Of a stretch of DNA of 12,755 bases, positions 1 to 7,174 are shown one piece after another. The position numbers and the translations under genes were made by a program. The DNA is from Dissophora ornata (taxonomy: Eukaryota > Mortierellomycota > Mortierellomycetes > Mortierellales > Mortierellaceae). The stretch covers positions 1-12,755 of the forward strand of contig MU617459.1 of NCBI GenBank assembly GCA_025201705.1, written 5' to 3'. A model generated the notes under the pieces. It searched no databases. It was not told where the DNA came from and saw nothing but the letters and a program-made list of their open reading frames with translations. Within the stretch, counting starts at the first letter, position 1; each line of letters begins with the position of its first letter.

Positions 1-230
1 TTTTGCCACTTATTTCGTTTGACCACCCCCTCAAAAGGACGCCGCACTGTCTCCTGCCCAAAAGAAAAAAAAGGGCAAACAACACAAACACACAAAAAAA
101 GGAAAAAAAAAGTACGAAATCCGCAGCCTCTTCTCCTTCGCCGTTGCCACGTCTTTTTTTCACAACCAAGTTAACCGTAGTGCCCAACCCTTTTCTTTCG
201 CACGCTCAATCACAGCCTGTCCTCTTCGTC

Positions 231-409
231 ATGAACACCTCCTCCTTCTTCACGGACTCGGCCCTGGAGAAGTTTGAAGACCTGGGTTGCAACCCCTTCA
301 TCGTAGAGACGGACCTCAACAGACCCAGCGCCGGCTGCCTCGACAACAGCAAAAGCAACAACGCCACCGCCACCACCACCGCTGCTCACCTCGACCTTTA
401 CAGCGTGAC

Positions 410-440
<31 letters not shown>

Positions 441-1472
441 AACGCCGCTGCCGACTATTATTGGGACATTATCTCCTCTGACGCTCAAGTGACCATCCCT
501 GGCCTCGACGCCCTCACGCCGGAGCTGTCCCCGTCCATGACCGAATTCTCGCCTGCCTTCAACACGGCTAACTCTCCCTACGGCTTTGATGGTCTCGACT
601 TTGATGACTTCAGCCCCAGTCCCACGATCGGCTGGGAATCTCCCTTTGAGGAGTCCTTCGGAGCAGACCAGCTTCCTCACGACACCTTTGACTTTGACTT
701 CTCCTTCCGTCCAGACGTCGCCCACATGAGCGATTTCCAGCTCTTCCCCGACGAGTCGGCTTCTCTGAAGAAGCTGCTCATGTCCCACTCTTCGGCCGAG
801 ACAGAGTCCGATGTCAGCATTAAAAACTCTCCCGTCGAGCCTCAGCTTGACTTGCCTGTCAAAGAGTCACCTTTTGAGCCACAGCTCGAGTACGATTCGT
901 CATCGGCCGCTTATGGACCAATCAACCCCGCCGAGCTGGGAAACTATCCAGACACCTTTTCGACCGCCAAGATGCTTGGCCATGACATCATGGCACCCAA
1001 TTCTCGTGTCGCGCCCAGAAAGCCAGTCCAGTCGCCCACGAAACCAGGATTCCAGCCCAACAAGAGACGCCGCCGTCGCCGTGTTACCTCGGAAGAGGCG
1101 TCGCGCGTGATCCCCGACAGTGACCCCGACTCCAAGGCACGATACCAGTGCTCTCAATGCCACAAGACTTTCTCTCGCCCATTTAACCTACGCTCGCATC
1201 GCGCCATTCATCTTGGCGTCAAGCCCTATGCCTGCACATACGTCAATGAACAAGGCGCCACCTGTCACTGGGCCTTTGCGCGCCGCCATGATCTGGAGCG
1301 CCATGTGAAAAGCCGCCACGAGCATTGTAACACGTTCACGTGCAAGACCTGCGGAACCGAATGTGCACGGACGGACGCCCTCAAGAAGCATCTGGCAAGA
1401 TGTTCCCCGCACAGCGACGATAGTGCCGCTGCCTGGGTCGATCAGGATATGGAACAAGTGAGCCATTTGTGA
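231..1472 (+). CDS. C2H2 zinc-finger transcription factor, Crz1-like architecture
   Basis: A 413-residue intronless protein that probably acts in the nucleus as a DNA-binding regulator. The start is the first ATG in the window. The frame stays open upstream to the window edge, but that stretch is A/C-rich leader-like sequence. The N-terminal half is acidic and Ser/Pro-rich with an Asn run (residues 61-71), and SP[VF]EPQL[DE] occurs twice near residues 199-219. A basic patch KRRRRRR (278-284) is a likely nuclear localisation signal. Finger 1 is C307/C310/H323/H327. Finger 2 is C335/C345/H358/H363, with an unusual nine-residue gap between its cysteines. Finger 3 is C2HC (C371/C374/H387/C391). 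The finger-1 core SRPFNLRSH, finger-2 AFARRHDLERH and finger-3 ARTDALKKH follow the pattern of fungal calcineurin-responsive Crz1/CrzA fingers. No clear PxIxIT calcineurin-docking motif was seen, so the Crz1 link rests on the fingers only. The neighbours do not suggest a shared pathway. Confidence 0.9.
411..443 (+). repeat. AAC trinucleotide microsatellite encoding polyasparagine
   Basis: Eleven consecutive asparagine codons, all AAC except one AAT, inside the zinc-finger gene (residues 61-71). This is likely length-polymorphic by replication slippage. Such tracts are common in disordered activation regions of fungal transcription factors. Confidence 0.9.
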
Positions 1473-2701
1473 TTTGTTGCTTGTTCGATGCATGTGTTTC
1501 GAGTCCCCATGTTGTTTGTGTTCATGATGTGAAAAGAGGGTGTGTTGAGTAAGGCATGACATGAAGAGAGATATGTGTGCGCTTTCGTGTTTTCTTTTTT
1601 TCTTTCCTTTTTTTCTTGTTGCTCCGAGAGAGAGTATGGGATCCACGTTGCAGGATAACTTCTACTGGACCATAAACTCTAGCACAGCACCCAAAAAAAA
1701 AAAAAGAAAAATTGAAAAGGATCAGCAACATCACTTTTCACTCGAGAGCATCAGCAATACTAGGAACACGCAAGAACACTGCCCCGTCATGCAACTAAAC
1801 GAACAACAGCGAAGTCGATGGATGAAAAGCGAATTAAAGTCGAGGCGTAAACTATACAGGAAGGAAGCTAAGAACTTGGAGGCAGTTTGATCAATGATTG
1901 ATGTGCTCCTTTTTGTCCCCCTCCCCGCACTCCACAACCCGGGGTTATTTTATTGTCATCCATGGTGTGGACTGACGAGGGGTTTTTTTCAGGACCCATT
2001 TGCCGAATTGGCACACAACCCCTCCCTTTATCCAATGTCTATCTAGTTCATGAGTTGCTGAACATTGTTGTTACGTGTCTTCTTAGTGCCTAGCGTGCCG
2101 TGCGGCTGAACTAGCAAAGCAAAAATCGCAGACAGCGTGAACGGAGCACACAACAACGACTCAGCAACCACTTTCTCGCACACTTTTTTTCATTCTTTTT
2201 TTTTCTTTCCTTTTTTTTTTATAACCCCAATTTTATATTTATTTAAACCCCCCTGCTTCCTTCAACGTCCGAGCCAAGGTCCGCAACTTCCCAAGAACCA
2301 AAGAAGACGACCTCAGGACACCCTTCGAGGACGCAATGTTCGTTCCTCGTTGCATAGTGTAGATAATTTATTTTCTGGTTCTTTTTTTCATTTATAATCT
2401 TCATAATATACCTTTTGGAAGGGAAAAAAAATAAAAAAAATTGATTGAAAAGGAAATGGAACTGATGTAAATGACTGTGTGATAAAAAAAAAGGGCATTC
2501 GTTTGACCCATGACCTTTGACTCCCAGTGGTCTGACAATAGGCCCTTTTCAATGCATCTCAGCCACTACGATTTGTATACGAAGACCAAAGGCATGCGGT
2601 AGAGAAATTTCTGGCTGAGAAATGAAAGCAATCCTTTTCCTGGCTCCTTTTAACATGAAGGAAGTAAATTTAAGAAATAAACACTCTTCTTTCCTGCCCA
2701 C
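1473..2701. other. Intergenic spacer, homopolymer-rich, no supported gene
   Basis: This stretch holds the 3' region of the zinc-finger gene and the 5' region of the pseudogene. It contains many poly-T and poly-A tracts (around 1594-1616, 1692-1707, 2186-2220, 2425-2440, 2483-2492). No tRNA or rRNA was recognised. Two short + strand stretches read like coding sequence but lack a start: 1993-2046, preceded by an acceptor-like TTTTTTTCAG, and 2264-2362, 32 codons ending in TAG. An open frame at 1636-1890 would give 84 residues, very basic with a PKKKKRK motif, but nothing else supports it. A perfect 6-bp hairpin ATTTCT/AGAAAT with loop GGCTG lies near 2606-2622. Confidence 0.6.
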
Positions 2702-5169
2702 ATGCAGCACCACGTGGATACTGAGGAGACGCGTAAATTAACATTTAATCCGATTCCGAGGTAGCAGACGCGTTTGCGTAGCCAATCTTGTGATTCTCCC
2801 ATTGATGGCGACATTCGCTCCTCCATTTCTATAGGCCCCGTGGTCACCCCGGCCCACCTGCTTCCACCCAGTGATATACAGACCGACCTATGCTTCCCCA
2901 GGAGCATCGACCCCTTGAAAATCGAATACTTTCGAACCCATTCTGTGAGCGAATGGTTTCCAGAGAGGTGCCTCGCAAATGGGTACACCATGGTCGACAC
3001 CTTTTTCGAGGGAATGTCGTCCATCATCAAACTTCGGAATTGGAATCCACAAGTCCATGATTTCTGCAAAGGAATCTACAAGTACTACCGTGAGACCGAT
3101 GAAGGACAGGACCAGCTCGAACTATTGGGCTTTGCGCGGCGCAAGAGTCGAAGAAGGGTAATGTTCAGGAGCGCCTGTGAGGGATCGCTTTTACGAGCGG
3201 GAGCCAAGCGTGCCCTGTCGGTCGGTACGTTTCCCCCGTTTTGACAAGAAGAACATGCGCGCTTATCTACATGCACAATGCAGGGGGGGGGGACTTTCAC
3301 TCATGGCATTGTTTTTTTTTTTTCTTTTTAGACTTTCTGGATTGGCGTCGCGCGCCCCGAAGGAAGTTAAGGTCTGCTAGAACTGCGACAGCGTCCTCTC
3401 TTGGGCTCACATCTACAAGACAAGATGCGAAAACACCGCCTGCACCATCACCATTCATTGCTGCCGAACAAGTAATGACAATCTTGGTGTCGTTGCATGT
3501 ATGTTGTTAATAGCCGAGCTATGCATATGTGCCTGTTTTCTTACCATCACTATCCATTTGCTAGTGCGGTACGAGCATGGGTGATGATGCCAGGCGTCTC
3601 CGGACACCATCGGCCACAGACTCGGAGCCTGACCGCGATTTTGACCTATCACTGCTGACAGCCCGTGGACGCGAGCTCGGAGACGTCCTGAATGCGTCGA
3701 CCTTCGTATTTGAGGCCACAGTTGGATCCGAGAATCTCGGCTTCTATTTTACGGCCTATTACAACAGGTACCGTATCACCAAAGGCTTTGATCCGAAGCT
3801 TGCCACGGACGTGATGTATGTGCATTTTTTTTTAAGCTGGGCGATGGTATGCATTGTTACTCTCTCTGCCTCTCGTCAAAGCTGTTAACAAACTTCTCTT
3901 TTACTCTCTTTATTCTTAGTGCGCTTGCAGGAGTGCTGTGTCTCGTCAACGAAACCGAGGTTCAGCTGGAACTGCTAAGACCTCTATTGCCCCGCGTCAA
4001 GAAGGAGGTGCAGGTTCCATTCAAGGATGTCAAGAAGGAGCGCTCTGTTGTCCGCTCGTGGTGGGAAGTATGTATTGTTCTGCTTTTACCCTTGCATGTA
4101 TGGCTGTCTATACTCTGCTCTTGTCTAACTATCATTCTACCCAAAAAACATAGGCATGGCATGATCAGTACGAGGAGAACCAGCTGCAGGCCGAGGTCAC
4201 AAGCGAAAGCCAGGACGCGGAAGATGTAGACGATAAGGAGACACCAAGGAAAGCGGCCAGGCGATCTGTGTCGTCCAGCAATGCCAAGGGATTGCTGCTG
4301 GAATCTCTTGCCAACATGCACCAAACGCTCTTTGCCAGCCTCCAGACTGACCCCATTAGTCATTTCAGCGAAGTAGATGGAATGGCGTCCTTCTTATGCC
4401 CATTCATGACGCCCCTGCTCCAAAAGCCCGATGTCCTACGTTTTTCATGGTAAGTGAAGCTGAAGCAAGCACGCCTTGTGATCATGAAAGAGGATTAGCA
4501 TATAGAGCTGATGTGTAGACTCGGCTCCCCCCGCAATCAGCCAGCCAGGAGCAGCCACAACAGGACCAGGAGGGCCCGAAAAGGCCAGACATCATTGGCA
4601 ACTTCTACAAGGACAATACAGTCAGCTCCCGTTATAGTAACGCCCGTTTGAGTAACACATTCGATTTAGTAACACACTTTCACTACATGGTTTTCATGGC
4701 TATTGCAACATCACTTACAGTAACAACCGCCATAGTAACGCTATTTGCACCCGACCACTTGTGTTACTCTATCAGGAGTTGACTGTATCGAAATATATTT
4801 TGGCGAGATAGCAGGGATTGATGATCATGACAAGTGCAAGACCGCCATTGACAGGATTCGGATCGCGATCTGGGCCCGCAAGTCGGCCGACCGGATCCGA
4901 CACCTCTATGGTCTCGACGTTGCACTCCTTGGTCTGCAAGTCCTTGGTCGGGAGATCAATTTCTACAAGTTCAGCTGGGTCGACGATGTCCTGGTAATGT
5001 CATCCATTGGCAAGATGAGCTTTCCCACGTGCAGGAGGTCTTGGAGGGGACGTGTCGGGCCCTCAAGAGAGCGAGGAAGCTTGTCAAGCCTGGCCCATAC
5101 ACCGGTTTCCCTGGTATTTGGACGCCCTCTTGCCACTCGTTCAAGACCCGCGCGTCCGGTACCCACTAA
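2702..5169 (+). pseudogene. Six-exon gene of unknown function, broken by a stop codon, a MITE and a frameshift
   Basis: Proposed exons are 2702-3224, 3332-3471, 3565-3815, 3920-4067, 4154-4449 and about 4545-5169. Phases match at the first four junctions; donors are GTACGT, GTAATG, GTATGT and GTATGT, and all four acceptors are TAG. ATG 2702 is in frame with exon 1 but is separated from it by TAG 2762-2764. The fifth donor (GTAAGT, 4450) joined to the nearest TAG acceptor (4518) makes TGA, whereas the CAG at 4544 keeps the frame. A MITE interrupts exon 6 at 4619-4785. One base appears lost near 5027-5029: the downstream frame EVLEGTCRALKRARKLVKP runs to TAA 5167. Undamaged, the product would be about 604 residues. 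The first part is unrecognised, with a charged linker in exon 5. The C-terminal part contains FGEI...DHDKCKTAIDRI...VLVMSSIGKM, a texture I associate with uncharacterised Mucoromycota proteins and possibly a PD-(D/E)XK-like fold. The expected GExK lysine is replaced (GEIAG), so that link is weak. Expression would give truncated proteins. Confidence 0.8.
4619..4785. mobile_element. Pogo/Tc1-mariner-type MITE, 167 bp, inserted in exon 6
   Basis: Non-autonomous element with imperfect 23-bp terminal inverted repeats: CAGTCAGCTCCCGTTATAGTAAC at the left (4619-4641) and the reverse complement of 4763-4785 at the right, 19 of 23 matching. It is flanked by TA duplicates at 4617-4618 and 4786-4787. 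Ends beginning CAGTCA plus a TA target site are typical of pogo/Fot1/Tigger elements. The motif AGTAAC recurs about five times inside. It encodes no transposase, so it needed one from elsewhere. Reading from exon 6 into the element stays open for about 54 codons and stops at TGA 4780-4782 in the right inverted repeat. Confidence 0.92.
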
Positions 5170-5818
5170 GAAAGTGGCTCTTACAACCGTGTCCAACCTA
5201 GCAAGTTCCAAGCGCCATCCTCGGGCTTATCTCTCCCTACGATATTATACTCCATTATGCCCTACTCTTCTAAAGATGATATGCGGTCTCCATTGGGGAT
5301 CCTCCTTGAGCCGCATTGCCTCTTGACTGAGAACGGGCACATTTCGTTGTGATAAAATATATCTGCAGTAAAACAGTCTGAGGATTGCGCGCGGCAGAAA
5401 CCGTTGTTGCGTGTCAGACATGCTCTGAATTGCTTTACTGATAATGTATCAAAAATGAGATGGTGGCTAGAGCGCGATTCACTCCTTCGGAAATCAAATC
5501 TACAAAAAAAAAATCTACTTGAGGAGACACAACCCATTCTCTATGTCACAAATGTGCGCGTATCCCCGGATGACCCTTGCTGCCCTTCTAGTGCATTCCA
5601 TGAACCAACTGAACAGCCTCCTCTTTTGTCGTCCTCCTCATCTACTTGGATTTGCTTGCTGCTTGCTTGCCACAGAGTCCGATTCCAAAAACTCGATTTG
5701 GATGGGAGAAGAGAGTTTCAGCAGCACACATGTCAGACAGGTTCCTGTGTTCGCGCGTATGCGGAACAGAAAAGTCGCGTGGGGTAACATAACAACGAGC
5801 GATGCGAGCATGGGTACA
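5170..5818. other. Spacer between pseudogene and tandem duplication, no supported gene
   Basis: It begins with the 3' flank of the broken gene. AT-rich sequence near 5350-5362 (GATAAAATATATC) could be a weak 3'-end signal. Open frames exist on both strands, up to about 125 codons, but none has a convincing start, motif or splice structure. A CTTGCTGCTTGCTTGCC low-complexity patch lies near 5654-5670. No RNA gene was recognised. Confidence 0.5.
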
Positions 5819-5828
5819 TATATAAAAA
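5819..5828 (+). promoter_or_regulatory. TATA box ahead of tandem duplication copy 1
   Basis: TATATAAAAA, a strong match to TATAWAW, lies 47 bases before the ATG at 5866 in copy 1. Spacing suits a start site near 5850. Copy 2 has no equivalent TATA box. Confidence 0.5.
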
Positions 5829-5829
5829 G

Positions 5830-6119
5830 GTTCCACCTTGGAAAGCACCCACAAGGCGTTGTAGAATGCCCGGCATGCATCACCAAGGGCTCTGCACTCT
5901 GCACGGTCAGCACCTACGAGAGCCCCTACCTTATGGCCACCGGGCGACGCGGACGCGGCCATTGTGCGCAAGACACACCGTTCTTTCCATCAGAAGGAGG
6001 TACTCAAACTGCCTGATGAACGAGACAATGGCCGCAGAGATAACACACGCGAAGACATTTCGTCAGCGAATGTGCGTCGCACCCCTGCACATGCTTAATA
6101 GAGCCGACCTCAGAAATAA
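5830..6119. repeat. Direct tandem duplication, copy 1 (period 323 bp)
   Basis: This copy matches 6153-6443 from CCACCTTGGAAAGCAC through the ACCCCTGCACATGCTT block near its end, about 90% by eye. The offset is 323 bases for most of the length and 324 after a single-base indel near 6056/6380. AATAAA motifs follow this copy at about 6115 and 6135. No inverted ends or target duplications were seen, so it looks like a segmental tandem duplication rather than two transposon insertions. Confidence 0.9.
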
Positions 6120-6126
6120 ACGGTGA
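5866..6126 (+). CDS. Possible small protein in duplication copy 1 (86 aa), doubtful
   Basis: An open frame starting MPGM, with a core (TLHGQHLREPLPY... to ...NETMAAEI) identical in both duplicate copies. Within the core the copies differ at four bases, three of them synonymous in this frame (CGA/CGG, GCG/GCA, ACA/ACG). In the overlapping CPAC-containing frame the first two of those are replacements. The N-terminal dozen residues carry four replacement changes, and the last 20 or so residues differ because of a one-base indel. A TATA box stands upstream and AATAAA overlaps the end. The predicted protein is Arg/His-rich, with no signal peptide, membrane segment or domain I recognise. It may simply be an open frame in a non-coding duplicate. 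Confidence 0.25.
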   Translation: MPGMHHQGLCTLHGQHLREPLPYGHRATRTRPLCARHTVLSIRRRYSNCLMNETMAAEITHAKTFRQRMCVAPLHMLNRADLRNKR

Positions 6127-6152
6127 GGATGAGGAATAAACAGATAGATAAG

Positions 6153-6443
6153 GGTCCACCTTGGAAAGCACTCACAAGGCGTTGTAGAATGCCCGGCATG
6201 CCTCACCAAAAGCTCGGCACTCTGCACGGTCAGCACCTACGGGAGCCCCTACCTTATGGCCACCGGGCAACGCGGACGCGGCCATTGTGCGCAAGACACA
6301 CCGTTCTTTCCATCAGAAGGAGGTACTCAAACTGCCTGATGAACGAGACGATGGCCGCAGAGATAGCACACGCGAAGGCAATTCCGTTAACGAATGTGCG
6401 TCGCACCCCTGCACATGCTTATTGGAGCCCTCGACCATAAAAT
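6153..6443. repeat. Direct tandem duplication, copy 2
   Basis: Second copy of the 323-bp-period duplication. It starts right after a short A/T/G linker (6120-6152) that contains AATAAA, and ends near CCATAAAATACC. Differences from copy 1 are scattered substitutions plus one indel near 6380. Confidence 0.9.
6189..6440 (+). CDS. Possible small protein in duplication copy 2 (83 aa), doubtful
   Basis: Counterpart of the small frame in copy 1, with the same MPGM start and identical 48-residue core but a different C-terminus caused by the one-base indel. It lacks a TATA box, so if either copy is expressed, copy 1 is the better candidate. No family recognised. The basic, Arg-rich composition could equally come from reading GC-rich non-coding DNA. 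Confidence 0.2.
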   Translation: MPGMPHQKLGTLHGQHLREPLPYGHRATRTRPLCARHTVLSIRRRYSNCLMNETMAAEIAHAKAIPLTNVRRTPAHAYWSPRP

Positions 6444-6663
6444 ACCAGCTGGGAAGCAAGCAATGGGAACAGCAGGATAGTTTCAGACCGCGACCAAAGT
6501 TTAAGGAGTCAACGCGAACTTGCCTTCATGAGTGCCGCATGGGGGTTTATGTGCCGCATCAAAGAATATCCCTTGATCCGACACAACTGTAGAATGTAGG
6601 ATGCTACACCGGGGCCTCTGAGATGCTCGTGTAATCTGGACAAGAAGTGTGATTTCGTCATCA

Positions 6664-7174
6664 ACTCCCACTTGCCAAATATCAGCTTCAGCAAATTCAA
6701 GGATCTGGACCCGTATATCACGCGTCTAAAGTCCCCAGCTCCCATGCAACACCCTACGCTCCCGCAGCTCTGGATCGAGGCTAGCACATGTGTTGAGTAC
6801 GAGAATCTTAGTCGCGTATAATTGTCAAAAGGAACTTTGAAAACGCATACGGGAGTGGGTCTAGAAGGGAATGGTACAGCCTTTGGATGTTGGCAATAAA
6901 CGATTTGGGGAGTGGAATCCAAGAAGGATGGCAGAGAAAGAACGGAAGCGAGATCAGGCGTGATGGCAGCTATGGATGCGAAGGAGTATGATGGTATGCA
7001 CGGTAGTGGTGATGATATGGAGAGGAGGAGGAGGTTGGCGAATGCTGAATGGAGCATGAATTGGATTGATCGCGACTTGTGTTCAGGCCATCAAACGTGA
7101 CCATGGGACCTATAAATAAAACCTGTGCGCATGAATCGATCCCCACCTTTCTTTCTTCCGCACCCCTTTTCACA
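6664..7174 (+). repeat. Duplicated 5' flank of gene A
   Basis: This promoter-side segment aligns with 10515-11054, the 5' flank of gene C. Matching blocks run from ACTCCCACTTGC through the TATA box and the leader CCCACCTTTCTTTCTTCC to CACAATGG at the start codon. The stretch 6923-6967 is identical over 45 bases to 10817-10861, and the surrounding 215 bases differ at only about 20 positions. A minus-strand open frame crosses it, but most differences between copies would change its amino acids, so I read the segment as regulatory, not coding. Confidence 0.85.
7111..7118 (+). promoter_or_regulatory. TATA box of gene A
   Basis: TATAAATA, 64 bases before the ATG at 7175, followed by a pyrimidine-rich leader. 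Gene C has a TATA box in the equivalent position (77 bases before its ATG), preceded by the same AACCT-type context. Confidence 0.65.

Noticed and set aside
3..230. N-terminal extension of the zinc-finger protein upstream of ATG 231
   Set aside because: The frame is open but has no ATG and is A/C/T-rich low-complexity leader sequence.
210..788. 192-codon minus-strand open frame inside the zinc-finger gene
   Set aside because: Valine/glycine runs come from reading the AAC and ACC repeats backwards; no motif.
1484..1506. tRNA T-arm-like GTTCGATGC and TTTCGAGTC
   Set aside because: The flanking bases do not pair as a T-stem and no acceptor or anticodon arm is found.
5642..5971. Minus- and plus-strand open frames over the pre-duplication spacer and copy 1
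   Set aside because: Starts and ends are not conserved in copy 2, and no splice signals or domains are seen.
6509..7057. Minus-strand open frame partly conserved at 10640-10867
   Set aside because: The two copies differ mostly at amino-acid-changing positions in this frame and its ends are not conserved; the DNA is better explained as duplicated promoter sequence.
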